Notes: generated by a model not told the origin, from the sequence alone. A stretch of 64,000 nucleotides of DNA from Phymorhynchus buccinoides (GCA_017654935.2 CM065690.1:16754703-16818702); one strand, 5' to 3'; shown: positions 21,300-32,368, counted from the first letter of the stretch. Made by a program: numbers and translations.

Positions 21300-21870
21300 A
21301 CAGTTCATAATAAAAACTCCCCCGTGGGGATACCAGGGGGTCTTTTATATAAATGGCTGTGTGCTTGTAACTTCCTCTAATCTGTCACTCTCTTTGACTC
21401 TGCCTTTTCCCTTTGCTTGCTGTCATCTACTATCTTTCTGTCTTACTGGTCCATTCTGTTGCCTTTTTTTTTTTAATGAATTCTTACAGAGATTTCTTCA
21501 GCCAAAGTCGGACATGCTGGGCCTAACTTTCTTTTTTTTCTTTTTTTTTTTTCCTGTTCCATCTTCTGGGCCGTACAGTGGCGTTGCTCCCATGCCACTC
21601 GTTCCGAATCCCAATTCGCAGCTACACCCCGGTTTGTTCAAGTCGCAGAATCCGAGACCAGCAGTCCAAGGGGAGCGAATCTATGTTAGGTCGTTAGGAG
21701 GCAACCAACCGAGGAGACACTGCACTGCTGCTGAGTCACTTCGGTGGAGTTCAGTGGAGCCTGTTCAGGACACCACCTACTAAGCCCCCTACTGACGACA
21801 CTATTTCTTAGGTGCTTAACGGCAGCATGACGCATCTATGCTCATATGACAAGAAATCTTCTGATCGAAC
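21300..21870 (+). repeat. Dispersed repeat interrupted by another element
   Basis: The CTTCCTCTAATCT family (21360 onwards) is split at GGGCCTAACT / ACTATTTCTTAG by about 270 bases (21530-21803). The insert contains GTTGCTCCCATGCCACTCGT and CAGAATCCGAGACCAGCAGT. The same insert family is at 49435-49590 and in the end of exon 12. Confidence 0.8.
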
Positions 21871-21939
21871 GAAGAAGAAGAAGTCAATACTTTTTTTCCC
21901 TAGACTGAGACCCCTGCGCCTTATAATGTGACTGATAAT

Positions 21940-22071
21940 ATGTATGTGTATGTGTGCGTGCGTGCACGCACTTGTGTGTGTGTGTGCGTGCGCATGTTTG
22001 TGTTGTGTGTGTGTGTGTGTGTGTGTGTGTGATGCGTTCATGTAGGCCCCTATATGAGTGTATGTATGCAT

Positions 22072-22108
<37 letters not shown>

Positions 22109-22420
22109 GCGTGTGCGCGTGTGTGTATGTGTGTGTTTATGTGTGTGTGTGTGTGACTGTGTGCGTGTGCTGGTTGTGTGTGTGTTGTTTTTATGAGTAT
22201 GTTGTTGTGAATACTATGCTGTTATTTCATGCCTGTGAATTGTGTGACAATGTATATGTGCATTTTTTACCGGCCAAACAAAGTCTGACCAGTATTGTTT
22301 TGTCTGCTCATGTTATTGGAATTTTGTTTCATGTTTTTATTCCATTTCAATCTTGTGCAAAGCGCCCTGTAGCCTACATAGTGGGATGGGCGCTATATAA
22401 ACTTTCCTCATTATTATGAT
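21940..22420. repeat. GT microsatellite with LINE-like 3' end
   Basis: GT-rich 21950-22190, then AT-rich sequence ending GGGCGCTATATAAACTTTCC near 22400, the ending shared by many retroelement tails in the window. Confidence 0.8.
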
Positions 22421-23009
22421 TATTATAATATAGTAAGAAACTAAAATAACAAAATCTGAGCTTTTAGATGAATGTTACTGTTCAAGTATATGCATTAACT
22501 TCCCATTTGGGATTACTGGACGAAGGGAGGCAACCAAGTGAATCCCATAAGAAAGAAAAGGGACCTCACTCTATCAACCGGAAGTCACCCATGATGAACT
22601 CCCTTGATAGGTCAACCACCATAAAAGCCCCCGAGTTCAAAAGATACACCAAGTTATATTTCCTTCGTCCCAAAGCTAAGTTGGGGGGGTGGGGGTGGGG
22701 GGGGGGGGGCGCCTTATAATCAGGAGCGTCTTGCAGTCTGTAAAATACAGTACCCACATTTTTCTTAGCATCCCTCTATTTTTTTTTTTTTTCTTCTGTA
22801 CATGTATCTGCACAATGCTACGCCTTTCATATCACAAAAGGCTGCATTAACACACTCTTCAGTTCTTTGTAGGCAATGGTGCTATACTGACTTCCAGTGT
22901 ATGTGCATGAGCGAATAGTTGAAAGCAATGCTAAAGAATATTGAAAATGGACAGAAGATGGAAGGTAAGCAAATAAAAAGGTTCATATAAAGAGAAGACA
23001 TACACACAG

Positions 23010-24996
23010 ACACAGACACCTGTTCGTCCCACACACTGGGAGGCAGGTGTGCCCTGAAGGACTCCACACACACAGACACAGACACCTGTTCGTCCCACAC
23101 ACTGGGAGGCAGGTGTGCCCTGAAGTACTCCACACACACAGACACAGACAGACACACACACCTGTTCGTCCCACACACTGGGAGGCAGGTGTGCCCTGAA
23201 GGACTCCACACACACAGACACAGACACCTGTTCGTCCCACACACTGGGAGGCAGGTGTGCCCTGAAGGACTCCACACACACAGACACAGACAGACACACC
23301 TGTTCGTCCCACACACTGGGAGGCAGGTGTGCCCTGAAGTACTCCACACACACAGACACAGACAGACACACACACCTGTTCGTCCCACACACTGGGAGGC
23401 AGGTGTGCCCTGAAGTACTCCACACACACAGACAGACACACACACCTGTTCGTCCCACACACTGGGAGGCAGGTGTGCCCTGAAGTACTCCACACACACA
23501 GACACACACACACACACACACCTGTTCGTCCCACACACTGGGAGGCAGGTGTGCCCTGAAGAACTCCACACACACACAGACACACACACACACACACCTG
23601 TTCGTCCCACACACTGGGAGGCAGGTGTGCCCTGAAGGACTCCACACACACAGACACACACATACACATACCCACACCTGTTCGTCCCACACACTGGGAG
23701 GCAGGTGTGCCCTGAAGGACTCCACACACACAGACACACACACACACACACACCTGTTCGTCCCACACACTGGGAGGCAGGTGTGCCCTGAAGGACTACA
23801 CACACACACACACACACACACACACCTGTTCGTCCCACACACTGGGAGGCAGGTGTGCCCTGAAGGACTACACACACACACAGACACACACACACACACA
23901 CACACCTGTTCGTTCCACACACTGGGAGGCAGGTGTGCCCTGAAGGACTCCACACACACAGACACAGACACACACACACACTTGTTCGTCCCACACACTG
24001 GGAGGCAGGTGTGCCCTGAAGGACTCCACACACACAGACACACACACACACACACTTGTTCGTCCCACACACTGGGAGGCAGGTGTGCCCTGAAGGACTC
24101 CACACACACAGACACACACACACACACACACACACTTGTTCGTCCCACACACTGGGAGGCAGGTGTGCCCTGAAGGACTCCACACACACAGACACACACA
24201 CACACACACACTGTTCGTCCCACACACTGGGAGGCAGGTGTGCCCTGAAGGACTCCACACACACAGACACACACACACACACACACTGTTCGTCCCACAC
24301 ACTGGGAGGCAGGGTGCCCTGAAGGACTCCACACACACACACACACACACACACTGGGAGGCACACTCTGTTCGTCCCACACACTGGGAGGCAGGTGTGC
24401 CCTGAAGGACTCCACACACACACACACACACACACACCTGTTCGTCCCACACACTGGGAGGCAGGTGTGCCCTGAAGGACTCCACACACACAGACACACA
24501 CACACACACCTGTTCGTCCCACACACTGGGAGGCAGGTGTGCCCTGAAGGACTCCACACACACAGACACACACACCTGTTCGTCCCACACACTGGGAGGC
24601 AGGTGTGCCCTGAAGGACTCCACACACACAGACACACACACCTGTTCGTCCCACACACTGGGAGGCAGGTGTGCCCTGAAGGACTCCACACACACAGACA
24701 CACACACACACACCTGTTCGTCCCACACACTGGGAGGCAGGTGTGCCCTGAAGGACTCCACACACACAGACACACACACACACACACCTGTTCGTCCCAC
24801 ACACTGGGAGGCAGGTGTGCCCTGAAGGACTCCACACACACAGACACACACACCTGTTCGTCCCACACACTGGGAGGCAGGTGTGCCCTGAAGGACTCCA
24901 CACACACAGACACACACACACACACCTGTTCGTCCCACACACTGGGAGGCAGGTGTGCCCTGAAGGACTCCACACACACGACACACACACACACAC
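23010..24996 (-). repeat. Array of about 27 extra copies of exon 19 end and donor, open in all three sense frames
   Basis: Each unit (mean about 73 bases) has a 48-base exon-like core coding for [15 protein letters not shown], directly followed by the GTGTGT donor and a GT tract with occasional CT. Core starts on the plus strand (TGTTCGT) fall at about 23021, 23081, 23159, 23226 and so on to 24925. The unit has no TAA, TAG or TGA in any minus-strand frame, which gives open frames of about 770 codons. Cores are nearly identical, differing mainly in tract length. Confidence 0.96.
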
Positions 24997-25156
24997 CTGT
25001 TCGTCCCACACACTGGGAGGCAGGTGCTCCCTGAAGGACTCCACAGGGTCCACGGTGTCCAGCCCTCCAAAGTTCCGGCGAATGGCGGCCACCAACTGAC
25101 ACCGGGAGGGGATGCGCTTGGAGCGGGCGGCAAACGTGTACACCATCTTCACCAAA
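24997..25156 (-). CDS. RNF213: RNF213-like exon 19
   Basis: The exon encodes [40 protein letters not shown] and [13 protein letters not shown]. The acceptor is GGTCAG. The donor begins GTGTGTGTGTGT inside a CA/GT tract, so the exact 5' splice site depends on repeat sequence. The last 48 bases of the exon and its donor are repeated about 27 more times downstream. Array copies code for RAH where the exon has REH. Confidence 0.94.
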
Positions 25157-25246
25157 CTGACCACAGGCAAACAACAGAATGCAATGGGCACCTATCCTCC
25201 GTTTCAGACCAAACTCAAAACGTTCTTTACATGCATCTGTAGCCAT

Positions 25247-25915
25247 TAACCCTTTCATCGCTAGAGGTGGGGGGAAAAACCAGTTTGAACCGAAAAACCG
25301 GTGCTAAACTTTCGCGGTTCAAAAAACCGGTTCGAGTTGCTGTGAACCGGTTTTTTAACTGCAAACTGAAAGTAAGTTTTTCTTAGAATAACGCATTCTT
25401 TTGGAAGAACAACACTGATTCTCAGCGCAGATTGGGTGTTTGTATACCAAGAGTAGCTGTTTCTAGTTTGTGGTGGTGTATGGCTTTGACTTTGACTGAG
25501 TGTTGAGTTGAATGTGTGTGTGTCATAAGCCATAAGTTTCTTTATTGTGTGTATGTGTGTGTGCGTGCGTGTGTGCGACTATTTTGACAAATAAATATGC
25601 TTGCATAGGTGAAGCTAGTGATGCGAGTACTGGTTAAAAAAACCGGTTCGGTAAAACCGGTTCGAAGAGGCAAAACCGGTTTAAAACCGGTTCGGCTTTT
25701 TGAACCGGTTCTCAACTCTATTCATCGCCACTGTTGCCTCTTGGCACCACAATGATTTGACACTAAAAGGCATCAAATGAGGGTCTGGTAGCCAGTGACC
25801 TTATGTTCTTAATTCTGGGAGGAAAGGACAGGCATGTCACAGAGGAGTCCCCAATATTCCAAACGAAATCTTTTCTCTACCCTGTTAAGTTGGCTGAGGA
25901 ATGGCTGAAAGGGTT
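25247..25915. mobile_element. TTAA short element carrying a nested hAT-like element
   Basis: The TTAA element begins TTAACCCTTTCATCGC and ends GAAAGGGTTAA. At about 25260-25723 it is interrupted by an element with ends TAGAGGTGGGG / CTCAACTCTA, full of AACCGGTT motifs. TTCATCGC lies on both sides, an 8-base target duplication typical of hAT elements. Confidence 0.85.
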
Positions 25916-25936
25916 AACATAATGCTATCATTTTGC

Positions 25937-26305
25937 TCTATGTTGATGGCTATGAGGGGTGAAAATCTATTCTGGCTATGAGGGGTGAAAATCTATTCTG
26001 GCTATGAGGGGTGAAAATCGATTCTGGCTATGAGGGGTGAAAATCTATTCTGGCTGTGAAGGGTGAAAATCTGTTCTGGCTGTGAGTGGTGAAAATCTAT
26101 TCTGGCTGTGAGGGGTGAAAATCTGTTCTGGCTGTGAGGGTATCAACTGTGTACAACTTGATAAAAAATCTGTTCTGGCTATGAGGGGTGAAAATCTGTT
26201 CTGGCTATGAGGGGTGAAAATCTGTTCTGGCTGTGAGGGGTGAAAATCTGTTCTGGCTACGAGGGGTGAAAATCTGTTCTATCAACTTTGTACAACTTGA
26301 TGATA
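25937..26305. repeat. 26-base minisatellite GGCTATGAGGGGTGAAAATC
   Basis: About 13 copies of GGCTATGAGGGGTGAAAATC plus TATTCT or TGTTCT. Two blocks are separated by TATCAACTGTGTACAACTTG, which recurs after the second block, so a larger repeat unit was also duplicated. Confidence 0.93.
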
Positions 26306-26339
26306 AAAAGGATTTTATTTGATTTTTTTAAACATACAT

Positions 26340-26663
26340 GAAGACAAGTACCGTGTATAAGGCAAAACTTCTTTTTTTCCCCAGACTGAAAACCTTGTGC
26401 CTTTATGACAAAAATATAGTAAGAAAATATAATAACAAAATCTGAATTTTGTGTAATAAGGCCTTATAGTCCGAAAAATATGGTAAGGTATCAGGTACTT
26501 TATAGTCACAGAGGCGTCTCTGTGAAATTCGGATTGCTCCCATTTTTGCATGCAATTTTTGTGTGACTGATGGGGAAGGAAAGGTGGGGGGGGGGTAAAT
26601 TTTGACCAAATGACAACTTTTTTTGTTGCCACAAGGATTAACGTGTGCTAAGCGCATGGGCAC

Positions 26664-26697
<34 letters not shown>

Positions 26698-26815
26698 TCC
26701 ACGTTCAGTGGGCAAGGCCTAGTGTAAAGTGAGGAAAAATCCCCTGTACCCAGGTTTCACCTTGGGTTTACTTGACACGAGGCGAACGCGTTACCTCTGT
26801 GCCACTCTACAAATA
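26340..26815 (-). mobile_element. TACGGTA-type element remnant and SINE copy
   Basis: 26340-26485 ends TTATAGTCCGAAAAATATGG, the end of a mariner-like family. 26490-26815 is a SINE of the 20775-21175 family. A GAACGCGTTACCTCTGTGCC segment is repeated right after it at 26836 with TTCTTCTTC tracts. Confidence 0.75.
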
Positions 26816-27036
26816 TTCTAAGTCTTCTTCTTCTTGAACGCGTTACCTCTGTGCCACTCTACAAATATTCTATATGTCTTCTTCTTCTTCTTCTTCGCCT
26901 TAGGCAGCCAACTTCATCACGCTGAAGATGGCCGAAGATACGTACTTTTAACTCAAAGTGTAAGCAAGTCTGCGAGGCAACAAACCACAAACCGGGGGTT
27001 ACAAAACGAAATGACAAAAACTATGCAACGTCATAC

Positions 27037-27174
27037 CTGTAGAAGTCCCTGAGGCCGAAGAACTCTCGCTTGAGCTTGGCGTCTTTGAAGATGGTGAGGT
27101 AGGCCTTGGCCAGGGGAGGGATGAGAGTCTTCATGTTCAGCACTGCTCTCTCGTCCTGCGTCTCGCAGATCCCC
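27037..27174 (-). CDS. RNF213: RNF213-like exon 18
   Basis: The exon encodes GICETQDERAVLNMKTLIPP, LAKAYLTIFKDAK and REFFGLRDFY plus a split serine. The FGLRDFYSL-x-K string across the junction with exon 19 is a strongly conserved RNF213 block. The acceptor is TTCAG and the donor GTATGA. Confidence 0.96.
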
Positions 27175-27473
27175 CTGAACAGAGGACAAACCTGGTTACC
27201 CCCTACACAAGTCTTGAGTAGTCTGGGTTAGGATAGCTGAAGCGAGTAGTTTTGGTGTAAAATGTGTAGCCCTATTCATTAAAACAGTCTCAGGTGTAAT
27301 TTTTTTTTTTAACCTGAAATCCTTGTGAAAAGAAAAAAAGTTACACCCACGGGATTAAGAGAATCTCTGATGTAAAAATCCAACATAAATCTAAGTTGAC
27401 AACTTCAATTTGTCTTACACTTCAACAAAACATACAGCTTAATTTGCACTCCATCATAAAAATGTAGCCTACC

Positions 27474-27790
27474 GTATTTTACGAACTATAAGGCGATACT
27501 TTTTTTTTCCCCCAGACTTGAGACTTCTGCGCCTTATGACGAATAATACAGTAAGAAAATAGAATAACAAAACCTGAATTTTGTGTCACAAATTGGGGGG
27601 GTTCTCCTTCATAATCAGGTGTGCCTTATACAGTGGAACCCCCCTTATAAGACCTTAAAAAATCATCCAAATTGAGGTCTTATATGGGAGGTGATTTTAA
27701 TTCTTACAAGGGCAATGTCTCAGAGAAGTAGGTCTTATATGGGAGGGAGTCTTATAATGGGAGGTCTTATAAGGGAGGTTCCACTGTAGT
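27474..27790. mobile_element. Mariner-like elements, one next to another
   Basis: ACCGTATTTTACGAACTATA starts one element at 27474. From 27632 a second begins ACAGTGGAACCCCCCTTATA and ends GGGAGGTTCCACTGTAGTA. Short non-coding families seen elsewhere in the window. Confidence 0.75.
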
Positions 27791-27942
27791 AAAAAAACCA
27801 ACATGGTGACGATCAGCTCCTGATATAAAGATCCAACATAAAAGTTGACAACTTCAGTTCGTCTTGCACTTCAACAAAACATACTGCTTAATTTGCACTC
27901 CATCATAAAAATGAAGCCTTATATATGGAAGTCCCATCTCAC

Positions 27943-28052
27943 TTGGCAGTGACGATCAGCTCCTGTTCGTCCGGCACGTCTCTCTGCACCAGAATGCCAC
28001 GGTTCATCTTGGCTGGGTCCAGAGCCCAGTTGGAAATGCCGATGAACCCCAC
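27943..28052 (-). CDS. RNF213: RNF213-like exon 17, AAA4 sensor region
   Basis: The exon encodes VGFIGISNWALDPAKMNRGI, LVQRDVPDEQ and ELIVTAK (last codon split). VGISNWALDPAKMNRG holds the sensor-1 asparagine of AAA4. The acceptor is AACAG and the donor GTGAGA. Confidence 0.97.
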
Positions 28053-28105
28053 CTGTTTGCAACACAACGAAGTTTCTTGATAAACAGGAGACAGAAATCT
28101 ATTAT

Positions 28106-28345
28106 TAACCCTCCAATGTCGCATTTTAGCACCACAATGGATTAATACCCATGTCACTAAAAGGCATCAAACCAGGGCCTGTTATCCAAAGACCCTATTT
28201 TCTTAATGTTGGGTGGTAAGGATAGGCCTAATGTCATACATGTCACAGAAGAAATCGCAATGTTGCAGATATTTCGTTTTCTCTACCCTGTTAAGTTTAA
28301 TGGTATGTTTTGGCTGAAAAATGGCTGGCGGCGAAAGGTTTTTAA
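28106..28345. mobile_element. TTAA short element, decayed right end
   Basis: TTAACCCTCCAATGTCGC to GGCGGCGAAAGGTTTTTAA. Same family as 3334-3577. Confidence 0.8.
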
Positions 28346-28591
28346 AAAAACAACTGACAAGAGTTACACACACGCACACACAAAAAAACAACTGATATAG
28401 ACGCTAAGAAACATAGCCTTGCCGTAGGCTTTGCCTTCTCGGCATCAGGAATAAAGCACAAAAACTTTATCTAAAAAACAAGAGATCCACACAGACACAG
28501 CCACCAACTGCTCCTAACACACAAGAAAATTCACTTTTGTGTGAACAACAAATGAGAGGTCCCACTGTAATAGTATAACAAAATAATCAGT

Positions 28592-29109
28592 TAACTCATT
28601 CAGTCGTTCCGGACATATATGGCCGGAATTAATAGACAGCTGTCAATTTGATGCATTTGCTTCAAGGGAAATAAATCTGTGTGCAAACCATACCTTGGTC
28701 ACTTCTAAACTTGCTTCGCTCCCTTAGACCACAATTTTGCCTCTGACGTTGCTTTTGTAGCGGTTTGTTGTGGGGAAAGTCTCTATATAAAAAAAGTCTG
28801 ATCTACCACTTCCCTATGTCTAAACCTGGGCCTGTATTCACGTTGAGATAGCATGAGACTTAGCATGATGCTAACTTAGAAGCTCTTCCAAAAGTCCTAT
28901 TAAATCCTATAGGACATTGGAAGAGCTTCTAAGTTAGCATCATGCTAAGTCTCATGCTATCTCAACGTGAATACAGGCCCAGAAGTAAAACCCCATAATC
29001 TTCTTTCATTTCTCCTTTCGTTTCTGTATGTTTTGTTTGTGTGTGTGGCTGGGGTGATTTGTGAGTTTGTTTTTTTAAATTCAAAATCGCTGCGATGCGA
29101 ATGAGTTAA
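28592..29109. mobile_element. TTAACTCATTC element carrying a hairpin element
   Basis: Ends TTAACTCATTCAGTCG / CGATGCGAATGAGTTAA. Inside, between CTAAACCT and GAAGTAAAAC, sits a near-perfect palindrome of about 135 bases (28848-28982). Confidence 0.85.
28848..28982. mobile_element. Near-perfect hairpin element
   Basis: Arms of about 60 bases (GGGCCTGTATTCACGTTGAG ... CTCAACGTGAATACAGGCCC) around a short loop with CCTATTAAATCCTATAGG. A second copy with its loop in the opposite orientation lies at 62828-62980. Confidence 0.9.
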
Positions 29110-29132
29110 GCCGAATAAGAAGCATACCAGAC

Positions 29133-29195
29133 CTTTTTGCTGTCCTCGGGTACTTCGTCGCCTGGGCATCCATCCTCCAGCAGCGGGTGCAGAGT
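29133..29195 (-). CDS. RNF213: RNF213-like exon 16
   Basis: A 21-codon exon encoding TLHPLLEDGCPGDEVPEDSK then K. Joined to exon 15 it gives SPKMPLKTLHPLLEDG, an almost invariant RNF213 string. The acceptor is TTTCAG and the donor GTCTGG (weak consensus after AAAAAG). Confidence 0.95.
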
Positions 29196-29917
29196 CTGAA
29201 ACAAGTCCATCATTTCCAATAGCACATCTCCTCCAAAGTCGGAGTGTGGCTGCCCACGTGGCGGGGTAATCCAAAACGGTTACACACGTAACGTTCTCAT
29301 CTCCAGTTTTGGGGCATTTGTGCCATAGTGTTCAGCTGCTTCGGCTGTTGGGATGATCCTTGGAGTCTTTAAGCCAGGTAACGACAACAACAATACACAT
29401 CATTATCACGACTAACATGTTTCACTATTAGCATCAGGGGCACGAACAATTCTTTCTCTTGATCACTTGTAAACCTTTAAGCCCTTTACAATTACAGTTG
29501 CATAACAGACTCGGTCCAAACAGAGCAAGGCACACTGTTCGATGCTGGTCGTTTGAAATACATTGCTATTCAATTCATAGCAAGGTCAGTCATGTAGGAA
29601 ACATTTGCATTCCTACTGAATACTTTGACACGCAACGGCAATTTTCGCAACATAACACAATTCACACAAAGGCTGCAAAATATGAAAGTAAACGGAAAGA
29701 AGTACATGAGCTATAGTTATTATTCAATAACTCCAGTTGTGAAGTCTGGATCGTGTGTGAGCAATATGCGGTAAGCTGCAGGCAACAGTAGTAAGCTGGC
29801 GGAAAGTTTCCAAGTATTTCCTTCTTTTTTTTTCAGTCCTTTTTTCTTATAATTCAGACTCTGAGCAAGAACTACTAGCATGAACATTCCAGAGTTGGAA
29901 AATGTTTTCTCTCAAGT

Positions 29918-30339
29918 GTGACCTGTCTCCCCAAAATGAGTCGTAATGTCCCAGGGGTAATGTTTTTTACAGTTATTAACAAATCACTATTCTGCATTGA
30001 AAGAGCTTTCCAACAAAACAAAACGTTTGTAAATCGGACTATTTGTTGCAAAGTTATGAACAGTTGAAGTCATACACTCAAGGAATCGGCGAAATGAGAA
30101 AATGCAACCGGAAAGTTTCAAAATGTGTACAAAACCACCAGATGCTTCTGATAAAAACACACTGAAGGCAGAAAGGGTCGCTTATACTTCAATACTTCCG
30201 TGCGAGATAGAGAAAGACCTATTGTTCAATAATAAGTAAAAACCTGATAATTGATGATTTCAACCCCTTCCACCCAAGACTGCCTCTTGGGGGCAAGTGA
30301 GCAAGGGACAAAACCACTCATTTTGTGGCGACGGGTCAC
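29918..30339. mobile_element. Inverted-repeat element GTGACC...GGTCAC
   Basis: Left GTGACCTGTCTCCCCAAAAT and right, inverted, GTGACCCGTCGCCACAAAAT. About 420 bases, no coding frame. Related ends bound 36334-37311. Confidence 0.7.
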
Positions 30340-30355
30340 AAATGTGTGAGCAAGT

Positions 30356-31009
30356 TCCCACCCCGAGGGGTATTTGGGGGTATTCCTCATCTTGAGGGGC
30401 ATTTTGAGCGGTATTCCTCATCTTGTGGGGCATTTTGAGCGGTATTCCTCATCTTGAGGGGCATTTTGGGGGTATTTATCACCTTCAGGGGCATTTTGAG
30501 GGCATTTCTCATCTTGAGGGGGCATTTTGGGGGGTATTCCTCACATTGAGGGGCTTTTTGGGGGGAGGGGTATTCCTCACATTGAGGGGCTTTTTTGGGG
30601 AGGGGTATTCCTCACATTGAGGGGCTTTTTTGGGGGGAGGGGTATTCCTCACATTGAGGGGCTTTTTTGGGGGAGGGGTATTCCTCACATTGAGGGGCTT
30701 TTTGGGGGGGAGGGGTATTCCTCACATTGAGGGGCTTTTTTGGGGGGAGGGGTATTCCTCACATTGAGGGGCTTTTTTGGGGGGAGGGGTATTCCTCACA
30801 TTGAGGGGCTTTTTGGGGGGGAGGGGTATTCCTCACATTGAGGGGCTTTTTTGGGGAGGGGTATTCCTCACATTGAGGGGCTTTTTTGGGGGGAGGGGTA
30901 TTCCTCACATTGAGGGGCATTTGGGGGTGTATTTCTCACCTTGAGGGGTTGGGGGTGTGTGTATTTCTCACCTTGAGGGGCATTTCTCACCTTGAGGGAC
31001 ATGTCTCAC
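30356..31009 (-). repeat. Array of about 20 short units derived from exon 15 end and donor
   Basis: Minus-strand units read CCCCTCAAGGTGAGA or CCCCTCAATGTGAGG followed by AATACCCC and a G/A-rich spacer of 5-20 bases. The unit contains the last bases of exon 15 (ATGCCCCTCAAG) plus the donor. Copies nearest the exon keep AAG|GTGAG; most distant copies have AAT|GTGAG. Unit length grows from about 24 to 38 bases away from the exon, with poly-T/G spacers. Confidence 0.92.
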
Positions 31010-31180
31010 CTTGAGGGGCATTTTTGGGGAGTCCTCAGCCAGGCCGATCTCGTCCAGCACCACGACGGCCACAAAGTGCCTCAGGTCCTTCTCGCGCTGC
31101 ACCTGCCCGCACTGCCGGAACATGCCCACTATGCCCGCCGCAGTGGCCAGGGGGCTGCACTGGAATGACGCCATCTTGAC
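31010..31180 (-). CDS. RNF213: RNF213-like exon 15, AAA4 Walker B
   Basis: The exon encodes VKMASFQCSPLATAAGIVGM, FRQCGQVQREKDL and FVAVVVLDEIGLAEDSPKM then PLK. VVVLDE is the Walker B with the catalytic glutamate. The acceptor is CTCCAG and the donor GTGAGA, exactly 57 codons. The final SPKMPLK and its donor seeded the large array immediately downstream. Confidence 0.97.
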
Positions 31181-31259
31181 CTGGAGTGGGAAAATAAAAA
31201 AATAAAAATTAGCAATGGAATCTTAAAGAAAAGAAAAGAAAGGAATCTTTGGTCACTTT

Positions 31260-32120
31260 TGGTATTAAACATTTTATTCCTTCTTCATACATTTACAAAT
31301 AACATTCATATATATATAATGCTATGTAAAGCGCACCCTGAAAAAACACACACACAAAAACCAAAACCCTGAGCCAACGAGCGGATGGACACTGGAAAGT
31401 TCAACACTCATGAATAATAAACAGTGATTACCTGTAAATAAAGATGAATAAAACAGAAGAAAAAAAAATTTGGTCATTTTTAAAGGGTAACCTTATACAA
31501 TGCTATTTTCCGCTCTACAAAGCACACCCTTGTCAAGCCGCAAGAGACTGAAAAAACACACACACAAAAAAACAAAACCCTGAGCCAACGAGCGGATGGA
31601 CACTGGAAAGCCACAGCAACTAGTATCGCAGCAACTAGTATCGTAGTCTCGCACAAACGACACAGTACAGACCTAATCTTCGCCACAACGGACCCACTGG
31701 ATTCTGCACAACGACACAACACAGCACAAAACAAGACGAAGCAACGCACTGGCAGTTAATTTTCAGTCAAAGTTTGCACACATTAAACTTTCCGTTCGCA
31801 TCCAACTCAGCCGTCAGTAAAGAAAATGGCGCAGCGCACACCGCAGATATGCAATAATGCGCCTGCTGTGTTCATTCATTGGCTTTTGTGAATTTATTTG
31901 CATTCAGCAAGTGTTTCAGTGCAGACGCTAATGCCGATTTATCGGTTTAATAAAGCAAAGGAGCTGCTTCTCAACTTCTTTTTTGTAAAAGGCTGGAGTT
32001 GACGACCAGCCTATAAAAAATACTAAAGGGGAAATATTCACAAATTAGCCGCAATCGTTGTTTTAGCCGCAGGGGTCAAAGTTGAAGAAAAAAGTAGCGG
32101 ATTATAGCCCGTGAAAATAC
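31260..32120. other. Intron between exons 14 and 15 with an internal duplication
   Basis: CTGAGCCAACGAGCGGATGG occurs at about 31369 and 31580, each after a CA tract and a GCACACCC motif, marking a duplicated segment of about 200 bases. The end GCGGATTATAGCCCGTGAAA near 32100 looks like an inverted-repeat element terminus. No gene seen. Confidence 0.6.
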
Positions 32121-32145
32121 AGTATCTATGAAAAATAACAGCAAC

Positions 32146-32368
32146 CTGTTTGAGAGTAGTAAACAGCTCAGAGTAGGCTGTGTTTCCCTGCATGGCGTCG
32201 GCCACAATGGTTTTGGCCAGGGACTTGGAGGAGCCCGGCTTGCCGACCAGGAAGAGGGGGACCCTCAGCTCCACGCACACCACCATCATGAACACGTTCT
32301 CCTTCAGTGCCTGGTTCCGCGCGATGTTGTCCTCCAGACGAACGTTGTCCAGAAACACATCCTGGCAG
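32146..32368 (-). CDS. RNF213: RNF213-like exon 14, AAA4 Walker A
   Basis: The exon encodes CQDVFLDNVRLEDNIARNQA, LKENVFMMVVCVELRVPLF, LVGKPGSSKSLAKTIVADAM and ends LFTTLKQ. GKPGSSKS is the AAA4 P-loop with its lysine. The acceptor is CTTGCAG; a second AG seven bases downstream (CTGCCAG) would break the phase with exon 13, so the first was chosen. The donor is GTTGCT. Confidence 0.97.

Noticed and set aside
23010..24996. CRISPR-like array
   Set aside because: Regular repeat cores with variable CA spacers could look like one, but spacers are simple repeats, the context is an animal gene, and the core is exon sequence.
22882..25258. Two very long open frames (about 770 codons) with cysteine-valine repeats as a novel repeat protein
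   Set aside because: They arise because the exon 19 array unit has no stop codons on that strand. Only the first part is a supported exon; no independent start or domain is present. The possibility of read-through is kept as a finding.
32361..32368. Alternative acceptor for exon 14 at CTGCCAG
   Set aside because: It would remove seven bases and break the codon split with exon 13; the upstream CTTGCAG keeps the frame.
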